This document shows, in pieces, positions 9,946-21,500 of a stretch of 64,000 nt of DNA. Both the position numbers and the translations under genes were made by a program. Numbering within the stretch: the first letter of the stretch is position 1; each line of letters opens with the position of its first letter. The notes beneath the pieces were generated by a model. That model was not told where the DNA came from and did not search any database. It saw only the letters and a list, made by a program, of their open reading frames with translations. The DNA is from Epithemia pelagica (lineage: Eukaryota; Bacillariophyta; Bacillariophyceae; Surirellales; Surirellaceae), in contig OX337230.1 of assembly GCA_946965045.2 (NCBI GenBank), forward strand, positions 2,852,001-2,916,000, in the 5' to 3' direction.

Positions 9946-11658
9946 TCACTTTGAAAACCAATTCCAGTAATCTTCCACTGGTACACGACTTTCTTCGAGC
10001 GAGTATTCGAGTGACAGGCGACCTTCCACTGTTTCCGGCAGCAAACTCCATCCCAACAATCGAAATGGTCTCGTTCGTTGGTGGTCGTGATGAAGGACGG
10101 GGTCCAATTGCACCGTAGAGGTTCCAGGCGGCAACATGCCCACAGCCGTGGTGCGGGCCAATTCCTGGTTGGGTGTTCCGGCTGTGTGCCACGCCTCAAT
10201 GAGAATGGCTTGTTTTTGGTTGATACGGACTCGCAATTGCGCATAGTCGTCCTCCATACCATCGTCTGTGTTCCCAGTGGAGGAGACCATATCGTCCACT
10301 CCTCCAGTTGCCACAGAGCCTGAGTGAACAGGAGCCGTCAAATAGGTAAGGTACAACATGCGCTCGGTCGGAAAGGGACTGTGAATCGTCAAGATACTTC
10401 CCCCACGAACATCCACCTCCAAGGCATGTTTGTGATTGGCACTCACAAACCAATCGCCAGTTCCACCTCCGCTTCGACTGGTCCGGTCAAATTCAACGCG
10501 ACGCAATCGTTGACTGTCCTGTTCGGCATGGTAGAGACCATTTTCGTACCACAAACGGCATTCATCACCCTCTCCCCAACTTCCTACCGTCGTTCCTTCT
10601 TTGGTGGCCGGATAAAGAGTGCCTCCTCGTACAACCGATTTCAAGCTGGAGGCCACCACGGCATGTCCTTGCGCATTCAAGTTGTCAGAATCTTCTTGAA
10701 AAATAGACAATTGGTCCATCATTGTTTTGGGATATTCAAAGACGTCCTTGTCAGGTAGATTCATGGCAAAATAGGACGCCCCATGCCGAGAGGCTTGTTG
10801 CAACACCATGGCTTCATCATGCATTTCAGCAAAGGACCAACGGTGTTTCTTAGCCAGTATGTTCAAGTACAACTCTGGATCATCCATGGCTCGGTTGCCG
10901 TTCACTTTGCGATAGGTTTGAAAGTCCAAGACAGTTCCATTTGCTTGTTGATAGAGTAGCTGGCTGGGATGCCACAACCGCAGCAAGATCATCATGGCTT
11001 TGGGGAATCGTTGGCGTAATCGTTGCACCAGCAGTGTCAAGGCCGGATCCCAGGTTTGAAATTCCACGACAATGACATTGTAAATGGCGTCGTTTCCCAC
11101 AATGGATTGCGTACAAGCTGCCGCCATGGTAAAGCCACCACTTTGTGTGGCAGCATTGTGGACGGTCGAGGACAATTGGTACGGATAGGCTTGTTCCAAG
11201 GGCTTGTCGAGACCGACACCATAGGTTGTGCTAGTTCCAAAAATCAAAAATCGAGGTTCCGGCTTGGTTGGCGGATTGGAGCTTGGCGATCGCGAAAATA
11301 AACTTCGTCGCCCCCAGCTACTGTCACTGCTACTGCTTTCCACGAGGGGAGGGCGGACAAAGGGGTGACGGTGCGGTGATTGGATCGATTCCTCTGTCGT
11401 CCCAGCAGATGTGGAATTCGTAGTCGGTATGGCAATGGATCGCGAAGAGGAGGAAAGGACCAGCATGACAGCCACAATACCAAGGGCGGTAACCAAAGCC
11501 GCAGACATGCCGCTCATGAGAGAACGACGGAAACGAGTGTTGTTGGCCATTATGGTTCCATTGCGATTTTCTTTAATGATGACAACTGTCGGGTTGAGGG
11601 GGTTGTTCGTGATGCTGCCGCCGCTGCTAAAGCTGTGCAACGGCAAGTAATTCTTCAT
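9946..11658 (-). CDS. Membrane-anchored SGNH-hydrolase-like protein
   Basis: 570 residues from the ATG at 11658. One transmembrane segment (MSAALVTALGIVAVMLVLSS) lies about 40-60 residues in, followed by a Ser-rich stalk. RFLIFGTSTTYGVGL with a nearby AYPYQL and VHNAA matches block I of SGNH/GDSL esterases, with Thr-Ser in place of Asp-Ser. IYNVIVVEFQTWDP and the segment HAVVASSLKSVV may correspond to later blocks, but a clear DxxH is not visible, so activity is uncertain. The C-terminal 200 residues look like an all-beta domain without a recognised family. An in-frame ATG at 11793 would add 45 residues including a run of Cys encoded by the (AAC)n microsatellite; I take that as non-coding. 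Confidence 0.55.
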   Translation of the reverse strand: MKNYLPLHSFSSGGSITNNPLNPTVVIIKENRNGTIMANNTRFRRSLMSGMSAALVTALGIVAVMLVLSSSSRSIAIPTTNSTSAGTTEESIQSPHRHPFVRPPLVESSSSDSSWGRRSLFSRSPSSNPPTKPEPRFLIFGTSTTYGVGLDKPLEQAYPYQLSSTVHNAATQSGGFTMAAACTQSIVGNDAIYNVIVVEFQTWDPALTLLVQRLRQRFPKAMMILLRLWHPSQLLYQQANGTVLDFQTYRKVNGNRAMDDPELYLNILAKKHRWSFAEMHDEAMVLQQASRHGASYFAMNLPDKDVFEYPKTMMDQLSIFQEDSDNLNAQGHAVVASSLKSVVRGGTLYPATKEGTTVGSWGEGDECRLWYENGLYHAEQDSQRLRRVEFDRTSRSGGGTGDWFVSANHKHALEVDVRGGSILTIHSPFPTERMLYLTYLTAPVHSGSVATGGVDDMVSSTGNTDDGMEDDYAQLRVRINQKQAILIEAWHTAGTPNQELARTTAVGMLPPGTSTVQLDPVLHHDHQRTRPFRLLGWSLLPETVEGRLSLEYSLEESRVPVEDYWNWFSK

Positions 11659-11697
11659 GATACTGGCACTTTTCCGTTCGCCTAATATCTCTCCTCT

Positions 11698-11724
11698 CCA
11701 ACAACAACAACAACAACAACAACA
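11698..11724. repeat. (AAC)n microsatellite
   Basis: Eight to nine AAC/CAA triplets in the probable 5' leader of the SGNH-like gene. If translated in the gene's frame it would give a Cys run, an argument for the downstream start. Confidence 0.9.
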
Positions 11725-11793
11725 AGAAGGACCACCGGCGCACGAAATTTTGGCCACAAGGATGGACCAATCTTTGTGCGGTTGCACACGCAC

Positions 11794-12360
11794 AAATTTG
11801 TGTGTGCACGGACTCCGATCTCCCCCATGAATCCGGGCAGGCGAACCTGTCGGAAGCCCTTCTTAAAAGCTTAAATGGAAATTTTGATGGGGCAATAATT
11901 GTTATATACACTATACATCTTTAAGTACATGTTTTCAAAAGCCCCGGGCGCGCCAAATTCTGAAAAGTCACATGACACGTGAAACGATCCACTCCCGCAA
12001 CGTATCGGGGATTGGACCGTTGGGACAAAGACAACGTGAGTAGTGGTACAATGTACAATACCAGTACTGTCAATAAGAGCCCAGGCAATTTTCATATCCA
12101 TTGTTTTTATGATCTAACGTCAAGGGAGAATATAAATGACTGCAATAACCACCAACTCGTGGAGCATCCACGGGGCTACAGGTTCCGGGCAATTGTCAAG
12201 GCTGTCTCCCCCATCTTTAATCTTGATGCTCGTATTCGCATAGGACGTCTCCGGTCCAACCAGAATTTGTATTGGTCGACTTGGTCGCGAAATTGGTCGC
12301 TTGTCGGTCATTTCGCACCTCCGACACAAAGATCTTCGCCGCAAGATTTGTTGACACACC
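11794..12360. promoter_or_regulatory. Divergent intergenic region, SGNH-like / oxygenase
   Basis: Lies between genes transcribed away from each other. A plus-strand open frame from 11979 overlaps the oxygenase in another frame and carries no known domain. No promoter element identified. Confidence 0.35.
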
Positions 12361-14244
12361 ATGGAGCGCTTGTGGTGGGGAGCCACCAGGAAAACAAGTG
12401 CTGTGCTAATTACAGAGACACCACAGCTGACAACAGAAAGAATTTCCTTCTTATTGCGTCTCAGACGAAGTTCTGTTCCAGTTTGGTGTTCCAGAGGACG
12501 CCTTCATCATTATCCACTCGGTCCTGCCGTCGAATCTTTGGCTTTCGGCGTACCAAGAGCCTCCCCAAGTCGACCATTTACCACGACCACCAACCACGCC
12601 ACGTCCGCATCCACCACTGCCACGACCGTACCAACGATGGCGTCCGGAGGAAACTCAAACTCAAGTTCCTCGTCATTTCAATTGCCCATTTTGGATTTTC
12701 GAAAATGGCAATCGCCATCGTCACAGGAACAACGAGACGAGTTCGTGCAAGAATTGCGAAAGGCCTGCCATACCGTAGGATTTTTTCTACTCCATCATAC
12801 GGGCATTCCTAACCAAGTGCGTCGAACGGCCTTGGACGAAACACGACAATTCTTTCAACGACCCTTGTCGGAAAAACAAACCATTTCCTATGAACACTCG
12901 TCTAATTTTCGGTACGACATTTCGACACTCGGCAAATCGCCACTTGAAACGCACTGTTCTGCTTTCTTGACGTGATATGGATACCAACCAACTGCGTTGT
13001 CCTTTGTTTTTTCTTTCCGTCATACTATCCTTGTCCCATTTCCGACTTGTCGTGTGTGATGGGTGCTTTGATGAATTGTGTTGTACAGGGGATATATGCG
13101 CATGGGTGTGGAAAATACTGCTGGACAAGTGGATTATCGCGAACAGATTGAATATGCCGTTGAAGAAGAAGAACCAGTACTGAAAGACGTCGCATCATCC
13201 AACAAGGATGGCAAGCTGTTTTACAATCGATTGCGTGGTACCAATCCCTGGCCAGACCAGATTCAACCTACCCTGCGCCCTGCTATTCTAAACTTTGTAC
13301 CACATGTTTGTCACGTGGCCCACGGTCTTCGACAAGCACTTTGTCTCGCCTTGGGATTGAACCAACATGCGTTGGATAGCTTATTCGATGCGACCAATGA
13401 GAATGACGGTCATGATCGTAGACACGAGGAACCACCACATTGGGTATTGAAATTGGTTTCGTATCCAACCTTGGAGGAGCCTAGGATGTCCGATCCAGAA
13501 ACAAAACTCAACAATGCGACTGATCAAGGGGAAAATACGAGTACAACTGCTTCACAGTCTCGCCGTCCCGTGGTGCTGGGTGTTGGGAGTCATACAGATA
13601 CCAACTTTTTGACATTGATTCAACAAGAACAACCGCGGTTGGCCAGATCCAAGCAGGCTAATGGTGCAATCGGAAGAGGAGCTGGGTTGCAAGTGTTTTC
13701 GCAGGGTCAATGGCGTGACATTGAATTTCCTCCACGATCGCCCAAGGACAACCAACAGGACGAGGACAATCTCTATGAGGACCCCTCTTCCCATTATCTG
13801 ATTTGCAATTTGGGAGAACAAGCCCAAGTTTGGTCTCGAAACTACTTTCTTGCTACACCGCATCGTGTTCTCTTGGAGAATGGCGACACCGAGCAGCAGG
13901 TTCCTACGGAGGAACCAGCATTCACGGCATCCACGCAGACTTTGGCAATGGAAAAGAATGAGACCGTACCTTCTTCACGGCTTTCCTTGCCACTTTTTTA
14001 CAATCCTCGACTGTCGGCCACCATTGTACCTATTGATTTTTCGGCCATATCGAATCCCCCTGTATGGGAACGATCCGAACAGGAACATTCCTGGAAACGT
14101 CATGGCGTCCCGGATGTTCAATTGACGAGTGTGGGAGAAAACACCTTTAAAAGTCTGGCACGATCTCATCCAATTGTCTTTGCGAAACATCATCCTGACT
14201 TGGAACTCCTTGAAAATGGGCAAATTGTTGTCAAGAAAGAATGA
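12361..14244 (+). CDS. 2OG-Fe(II) oxygenase, isopenicillin-N-synthase-like; one intron
   Basis: Two exons, 12361-12911 and 13089-14244, give 568 residues. The splice is CG|GTACGA..GTACAG|GGG, joining SSNFR to GYMRMG in frame. The N-terminal DIOX_N part reads LPILDFRKW...CHTVGFFLLHHTGIP. The catalytic double-stranded beta-helix has GSHTDTNFLTL (iron-binding HxD), YLICNLGEQAQVWSRN, TPHRV (distal His) and RLSLPLFYNP (RxS for 2-oxoglutarate). The family hydroxylates, desaturates or closes rings in small molecules; the substrate is unknown. An inner ATG at 12637 would remove 92 Ser/Thr/Arg-rich residues that could be a transit peptide. The 177-nt intron has a close copy at 17199-17378 and a partial one at 26643-26690. 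Confidence 0.85.
12898..13091 (+). repeat. Oxygenase intron with flanking exon bases: copy A of a dispersed repeat
   Basis: The intron at 12912-13088 and about 14 upstream exon bases (TCGTCTAATTTTCG) recur at 17185-17381 with splice-site dinucleotides kept at both ends. The copies differ by scattered substitutions and small indels (177 versus 180 nt). Confidence 0.85.
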
Positions 14245-14743
14245 TCACACACAAATCAGAAACAAGACATGGGACATCATCCGAAAGACAACGAGGACTA
14301 AAGGCGAGTATGAATGATATTTTGATCGAGCGTTTCCGTTTATGGTGGCGCATCAAAGAAGATCCAAGCACATGACTGCTTACAACCTGATGAACAATTT
14401 TCAATTCCTTTGCATTGTGCCTCTACTGTATGACCAAAATCTAGGCATCACAGTGCGAAGTGACAGTTTCCAATTCATATCTCATTTACAAACAAGGGTC
14501 TTGTGATTCTGGAGTCCACACCGATCACAAGAGCGCGCGTCGGAGTCACGTTTCGAAGATTTCAGGTTTTGAAGCATATCTTTTTTCAATCATCGCATCC
14601 ACCTTTTTACCTTTGGCAAGGAACAGACGTAAGAACCTTCTCTCATGCCATAACAGGCAACGTTCCTCCCTTAATACAATCACTGCAGACACACGCAGAT
14701 ACAAGCAGCAATCGCCCTCGATCAAGGAGATTAGTACTAAAGC
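14245..14743. other. Intergenic region
   Basis: 499 bp between the oxygenase and the P-loop gene. No gene recognised. It presumably contains the oxygenase 3' end and the next promoter. Confidence 0.4.
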
Positions 14744-16489
14744 ATGGCGGCGCAATTCGTGAATATCCCTTACCTCCTAAACGCTGGTCTCGACATTACC
14801 AACGAACCACGCACTTTCTTCCGTCGCCCTGAATTTAATGAGCTTGTCCAGTTTGTTGATGAAACCATCGAAGGTAAGAGAATTGGTCTGATCGAGGGCC
14901 TTCCAGGAACGGGAAAGTCTTCCACTCTCTGGTGGGCACTTCAACAGCCGAATCACAAGGCGCAAAGCGTAGCTTGGTTGCACTTCGCTCGAAGCGGCAC
15001 ATCGATCCTCGCTTACGCGAGGAAGGAAAAAGACGGCAGAGTCATAACACATCCCACCCCAACAATTGAACAAGTTGGAGAACTAGCTGATGCGGATATT
15101 TTGGTCATGGATGGAGTGAACCATAACAACTATCCGTAGTTGCTGGAAAAACTCCGGCGTAGTTGTCGCCCCCAAGGCAAAGAAAAACCATTTGCCTTCT
15201 GCGGCTTTATGACAATGTCGAACAAGATATTGCGAGAGCACAGCCACACGTTGGATATGATGGAAGCTCAGCAGCGTGAAGGTGAAGGAATAGCACAACG
15301 GTACCGCACCCAACACTCATGGTCTTTGGATGAATACTTAAACGCATTCGTGCAAAATGGAATTAGAACCGAGCTTTTCAAGGAGAATATTTCCATATTT
15401 GAAGAAGATTGGGACATTCGAGACGACGGAATGCAACCGAAAGATTCGCACACTGCTGAGACAATGAGTTTTTCGGTGGCTGAGGTTATCGCTCAGAAGT
15501 ATGCTTATGCAGGGGGTTCGGCGAGGTGGATGATGAAGAGCACAATGAAGGAAATTGATAAATTAATATCGGACTACATCAAGGGCGCAAAGAAGGATGA
15601 TCTTTTGTCCTTTGTACTCGGACCAGAATCCACGTTTGCAAAGACACACCTCCTCCATTCCTCCAGCACGGAGGATGGCACGATCTATTCTATTGTCAGC
15701 GAACGTGCCACTCTACGTCTCGTGGAGGACCAAGGCGACGGATCGATCAGGGCTTTGTACCAGCAAGCCGCGAAAATGGATAACCCAGCTTTCTTGGGCT
15801 GGGTTGTCGAGGCGGACTTTTTCCACCGGTGCAAGCAAGGGAACTTGTCCTTGAAAAAGTTGAAACGCAATGAAAGAAATGTCGCAGAAGATGAGATCAT
15901 CCGCATCCCGCCCGAGCCTCCTGTGGTGTTTGATTATGTGGAGCTGTTGAAGCTGGCGGAGCAAGCAAAACATGAATTAGCGCAGGTTGAGCTAGCGAAG
16001 GGAGGTTCAGTTCCGACTCCAGATACCGCCGCATTGAACGAGCTCTGTCGAATAATGGCGAAGCTCACGCCGGCTGAAGGGGAGATTCGCACCTGTAAAC
16101 CGTCAAGCTGGAATCAGGGCGGGTTTGATGTTGTTTTTGTGGAAACACAGGCGCCCACCGTTGACAATACACAAATTCGTCTGATCATCCGTTTCGGTCA
16201 GGTGGCCAAGTCCAATACCCACAGCCTGAAGCCCAAGTATTTCTCCAATTTCATTGATTTTGTGAAGGTGGCAGGACATAGTGTTGAAGCAGTTGAAATT
16301 GGATTCGTAGTGCCAGAACCCAAGATGAAGTCCTTCAAGGTAATGCATAGTGGAGTTGAGAGCGCCGGCTTTCTCGACCACATCCCTGTGTATGGGACAA
16401 CTCACGCGTGGCAGAAGGGGAAGGAGGAAGACGAAGTGGAAGTGTATGGTTTGGATATGAAAGAGAAGGACTATCCCATTTTTTATTAG
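14744..16489 (+). pseudogene. Crinkler/RHS-like P-loop NTPase, interrupted by one in-frame TAG
   Basis: One frame of 582 codons runs from ATG 14744 to TAG 16489, broken only by TAG at codon 132 (15137-15139). Residues 48-60 are a Walker A (IEGLPGTGKSSTL); DADILVMDGVN just before the stop looks like Walker B, so the break falls inside the ATPase core. The C-terminal part, with the motif WNQGGFDVVFVE and a following RLIIRFGQVAKS, resembles the nuclease-like end of Crinkler/RHS proteins. That superfamily pairs an NTPase with a REase-like domain, is widespread in stramenopiles and other eukaryotes and is often tied to transposons. Without readthrough the product would be a 131-residue fragment. 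Whether it is a pseudogene, a polymorphism or a base-call error is open; family assignment is moderate. Confidence 0.6.
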
Positions 16490-16566
16490 TTTTCAAAGAT
16501 GCAATATTGGAGACGTGCTAAATTGCTGAGCTACACATTACCTCGCATGCCGCTTCCAGGGTGAAG

Positions 16567-17174
16567 AGAACTTTTTGTCAGGATTGCCTTCGGCGCTGCA
16601 CTCCCATCAATTTGTGGGCGATACGAACGTTACGTTGACAAGATCACCGGCGGAATTCAGCTTGCAAAGCGAAGAATTGATCCAGCCGTAGAGCGACTTG
16701 AAGAATCAGCCAAAGATTTTGTTGTTATGACACGCAAAGAAATTGACACATTTCTTTGTCAGGTCTATCGCCAGCGAGTTCAATTTTCCAAGCAACACAA
16801 AGCTCTGGACAATTTGGTTCCGAAAGTGTCCGATCCGGATGGTTACTTGCACGAATCAGGAGGTTGGTTCGGATGTAGAATGCTGATGCCAAGAAACAAA
16901 TTCACGTTGACCCCTTTGTCCTTCAGTCAAAACCAACTTTCGAATAACAATTGTTTCACCTTCCGTGATTGTTTTCCTACTCATTCAGTTGGTTGGAACT
17001 TGGAAGACTGGAGAAATTGAGGACACTACAGGAGGAGGCGGAGAAGAGAACAAGTGGTCCCCTGTAGTTGTCCTAACCAAGACATTTGTACTTGCTGTTA
17101 CGCAGGTTCTTCTCACGTACTTTGTGACAAGGACGAGAAGTGCGGTGGGCTTGTCAACCACAATGACATTCTAG
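16567..17174 (+). pseudogene. Possible spliced gene fragment, unknown
   Basis: After a plausible acceptor (TTTTTGTCAG, near 16585) one frame stays open to 17020 and has coding-like helical composition (RYVDKITGGIQLAKRR, then VYRQRVQFSKQHKALD). From about 16965 a second frame is open to 17174 and contains a hydrophobic stretch (VVVLTKTFVLAVTQVLLTYF). A GT..AG intron could join them, but no junction keeps phase cleanly. Family not recognised. It may be the remains of a second gene or of a transposon. Confidence 0.25.
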
Positions 17175-17184
17175 ACCCCAAACG

Positions 17185-17381
17185 TCGTCTAATTTTCGGT
17201 ACGAAATTTTTCGGCACTCGGCGATAAGCCATTTGAAACGCACTGTTCTGCTTTCTTGACGTGACATGGATACCAACCAACTTCGTTGTCTTTTGTTTTT
17301 TACTTTCTGTTAGACTATCCTTGTGCCATTTCCGTTTTGTCTTGTATGACGGGTGCTTTGATGGATTGTCTTTTACAGGAA
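17185..17381 (+). repeat. Dispersed copy (B) of the oxygenase intron
   Basis: From TCGTCTAATTTTCGGTACGA to TTTTACAGGA this stretch aligns over its whole length to 12898-13091. The potential intron 17199-17378 keeps GT and AG ends. No oxygenase coding sequence continues on either side, so it is not simply a pseudogene of the whole gene. Confidence 0.85.
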
Positions 17382-18501
17382 GGTACGGGAATGACGTAGA
17401 TGACCAGGATGTACAGCCATGAAGCTGATGCTATGATAAGGTCACCTTCGTCCTTGCCGCAGCCCTAGTTTAACAAATTGTTCTAAATAGTTGTTTACTT
17501 GCGGAACTATGGGCCCCTTTAGAATCACCACGACTGGTATTGCATAGTAGACTAGAGAGAGTAGCCAATACATCGATGAGATTGCAATCACATCAAGTCT
17601 CCTCTTGGTTTTTTAGAAATACAGTCTGTGGTGCGAATGAACTAGTAAGCAGTTAACTTTAGCTCCGATCTTTCATTTCACTTCGTCTGAAATCCGACTG
17701 ACATCATGTCAGTGAATATATCACTGACGTCTGACAGAAGGAGTAAGTAACAAGGCATTACGGGTAGCTACAAGCTGAGTTCAAGCCGAATGTCAACGAC
17801 GTAGCGCTTAGTAGGAAATCTACGTATATCACGCCAGCCATCTAATTACTATAGCCCTTATAATTATGCCTCTCATGTGAAAAGTGCTTCCTAAACTCGA
17901 CAATCTCGCGTTCCCCCAGAAAAACTTCGTTTTGCACGAGACTATCGTGCGTGGGGTGCATCCGATGATCATGTTGTTGTGGATGATGCCAACCGTTTGA
18001 GCTGTTGCCCCATTGGTGGTGGTCGAATAACACCCTAAGGCACCTGGATGCAGCTCGGCAACATCTCGAACGGATGGGGTGGCCCTCCACCATGGTCAAC
18101 ACAGTCGACTGTTTTTTCGTAATTTTTGATGAAAATCTAGCGTTCGGAAGAAATCACACATAACACTAAAGGTAATAAAATATTTCTTGCAACCACTAGG
18201 ACGTCGCGTGTCGGACATTAGAAACGCGAAACGCTATCGAGGATTACTCCTCTGGTACAAATTCTACAGGGGCCTACGTCGTTGATGTAAACTCTGAACT
18301 CAGCTTGTACCCACTACTTGACTTGCCCTTGTACTCCTAGAGTAGGAGTAGTACTAGAGGAGTAGTAGCTACGTAGAAAATGCATAAGGACACATAGCAT
18401 GTATGATGTCTACTAGCAGAATGATTATGGCCACTCTAGACTCTAAAGGTCGAATGGCAATCTAGCTAGATGCAATCTCAAGTGATCTAGAGACCATGCA
18501 T
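17382..18501. other. Non-coding stretch with imperfect inverted repeats
   Basis: No gene recognised; an 86-codon minus-strand frame at 17842-18102 lacks any domain. Short palindromes occur near 17693-17740 (GTCAGTGA..TCACTGAC type). See the separate entry for the 17764/18313 repeat pair. Confidence 0.4.
17764..18313. repeat. Imperfect inverted repeat pair, possible MITE
   Basis: GTAGCTACAAGCTGAGTTCA followed by GTCAACGACGTAG (17764-17807) is matched in reverse by CTACGTCGTTGATGT followed by TGAACTCAGCTTGTACC (18275-18313). The arms are about 40 bp and enclose some 500 bp without a gene. No target duplication was established. Confidence 0.4.
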
Positions 18502-21500
18502 TTAGGCGAGAGCATGGTTGTGCTGAGCGGTGATGTCAAAAGGTGCACCCCCAGTCATGATTTCTAGCTGTGTGATGACAGCAATAGGAGTAAATACAAA
18601 GCGGTGCTTGTTTCGGTCATGACGAAAAACTTGAGAGAGCGCACCGAAGTCCTTGAATCGTCCGTTGACGATCTCATGGCGAGAGCGAGCAAGGGCCATC
18701 TCACGTGCGTGTTCGGGATTCCGAGCTTGTTGTTTGAGAATGACGGTAGGGTCTTTGTACGTTCCATCCGCTACCACACGCTCCCCAGGAAGCAAGTGGG
18801 TCTTCAAGGCCATGCGATAAATACGAAGATCCGAGTAGGTCCCGCAAGGGAAAGGGCCGTGGATCCAAACTATCCAACCCGTGTTAATACACGTGGCTAC
18901 CTCCCAACGGACACCTGGACCACAAAATTTGTGCGAAAACCAACCAGGGTTCAAACCTAGTGCCCTAGGCTCGAAGATTCTATAGTCGGTTCCATCTACG
19001 ACCAACGCTGAACGCTGGTGGGTGTCTCGCATGAAGCGGTTACCCAATCTTATCTGTGTACAGAAACAGGTAGAGAAAAAATTGGTGAGTGGGTAGTAGA
19101 ACTCTCATTGAGAATTCAGAAGGGTAATAGGTAGTTGGGTAAAAGGCTCGCTGAGCCGACAATCGAATCACCAACCGATACAACAATCCTCCACGGGTCA
19201 GAGAAGAGTTGCAAGTCGAAGTCCGCCGTGGGTGGGGGCAGTCGGTCCACTGATAAGAGGTTAGTCTTAAGATGAGTGTTAAAATGGTGATATTAATGAT
19301 TGTGAGATGATTACTAACTAAGGTGTTTGATGAAGGTCGAGGTCCTGGCTCTTGTATACGGCCATGGATCTGGTGTGATAGGTCCTCAAATGGTTGGAGT
19401 AGACCTGCATTGTTGTATTGAAAGTATATGCAGTTGTATATCATATACCAATGCCAACAGCTCTTGCTTTGTTGTGATATAGGTAGTTTTCTTGGCGCGT
19501 TGTTGATTGCATTCTTGGAATTGTGGGAATGGAAATATGGTCTCGCGTGATCGTGATTCGTGCTTTGATTACTTAGGTCGTTGAGGTAAGTCGTGGAGGT
19601 GCTCACTCGGATCTTGATTGCGCGCGCTTGAGAATATTGGGCGCGCACGTGATGGGCCATAGTCAATATCCGAGCGGTCGCCGATAGCGCGTGCATTGCG
19701 AGCATGCCTTGGCCAAAATTAAAGGTCCGCGAGCATGCCGTCATTCTTTTCTCACTTTTACACAAATGTCATCGGATGCCATAAAATACTAGCATCAGTC
19801 GATGTGTTGTAGATTCCACCACCACCTAGTTAAAGGTGAGAATCCTAATACTCCCCACAATTCGTCGAGTGAGGATTGTTATTTTCCTTGTCATGCTTCT
19901 GAACGTTTCCTCCCCAGAAGAATATGATCTTGAACATGGTCCATACTTTCGAGAATTTCCAATGCTTGGAGAATGTCTCCTGGATGTTCTCATAGTCATC
20001 ATTCTTGAGTTGGTAGGTCTTGTCGATGCCCTTTGAGCTATGCTCCCCAGGTGCCTTCTTCATCCAAACATTGGGATCTGCTTTAGTTGGTGACAAATCC
20101 ATATCAATTGGGGTGTCAAAGAAACAGTCACGCCGACATGCTCCTGAAGATTTTAATCCCTTGGAGGCCTTGTGCGTAATCAAGATGTGACCTGATTCCT
20201 TGAGTTCTTGTCTTGCAACTATCAAGATCTTCTCTCCAGATAAAGCTTCCAGGTCGTGTGCATTTCCAACTTTTGCTCCCCATATATCCATATCATTGAG
20301 AATCCCAAGACAGGTGGTTGTATGAAAGTTGTGAATGGAAGTAGTACACAAAAAGATTGCCTCAACCGGTTCTTTGGTAAAAGCCTCGTCTGTGATGAGA
20401 AGTGCTGGGCGACTATCATCATGTTTTACAAGATGGATTTGAATCTTGTTCTTGTGATACTCTTCTGGTGATGCATTTATCATTTCCCTTCTCTTGAACT
20501 GAGCTTGAACGCAATCCTTGACTTTTGTGAGGGATTGGATCTGTGAAGCCTGAAAGAGCTCAACTTCAGTAGTGTCGTGCCACTTTCTTTTACCATGTTG
20601 CTTGTCTAACAAAACAACTAATTCTTCATTTGTCATTGAAACTTGATAACCAAACTTGTACTTGATGGAACGACAGGCTTGCTTGATTCTTGACTGCTGT
20701 TTGGCAGCTTGAACAAGGCATTTACTGGTCTTGACAAAACGCTTGAGATGTTTCCATCCAAGTTCATTTAATAGGTCATGTTTCTTGGCATAGGCATCAT
20801 TTACCATGAGTGACGGAGGCTCATAGATCATCTCCCCAGTCTCCCAATCAACAAGTATATTACAGTGACTTCTTTTGTAGTCAGGATTGTTGCTAATACT
20901 TGACGGTTCTTGATCTGCAACAACGTCCCTGAACTGAAAAACGTCATCTTCAGTTTCCTGTGCTTGGTTGTCCTGTTTGATGTATTCCATATGTTGACGG
21001 TATGAAATTATCTTGTCAATGTCGGAAATGGATTTGCAGAAAGTGTACTTGATACAGTCTTCTTGCTTGAGAGCATCTTGTTCTAAATCAATGACGCATC
21101 TTATAAGACACGGTTGTGGTTGCTCCCCATTATACGGTTGTCGTTGCTCCCCATTTTCCTCTGGATCATAAACAAGGAAAGGTTGTCCAATAGTGTCGTC
21201 ATGTTTGATCGTTGGAATTTGCGTGGATGGATCTTCACCTTTGCTACAAATGAAAACAATGTCAGCTTGCTTGCCGTTGGGTTCACTTGGAAGCGATTCC
21301 TCCCCTGAAGAGGTATCCACACAAAGGTTGCTGGGTGGCGTGGGTGCATCATGAAGAATGGCAGAGTAACAAAGGGTTTGAGTGTCCAGAGACAAAGTAT
21401 CACCAATAGGAGGGGCAAAAACAAGCCAGTAGCCAAGTGTCGTGACAAAAGAGGGAGGGTAGGGACTGTAGGGACGGTGGGAGAGGGCATATGAGTCGGT

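Noticed and set aside
11659-11793. N-terminal extension of the SGNH-like protein from an upstream ATG
   Set aside because: It would encode a run of eight Cys from a microsatellite and no targeting signal; the downstream ATG precedes the membrane anchor.
19040-19765. 241-codon minus-strand frame, with a near-identical 225-codon partner at 22877-23554
   Set aside because: They lie in the two LTRs, begin at the same LTR position and have no domain; LTR sequence explains them.
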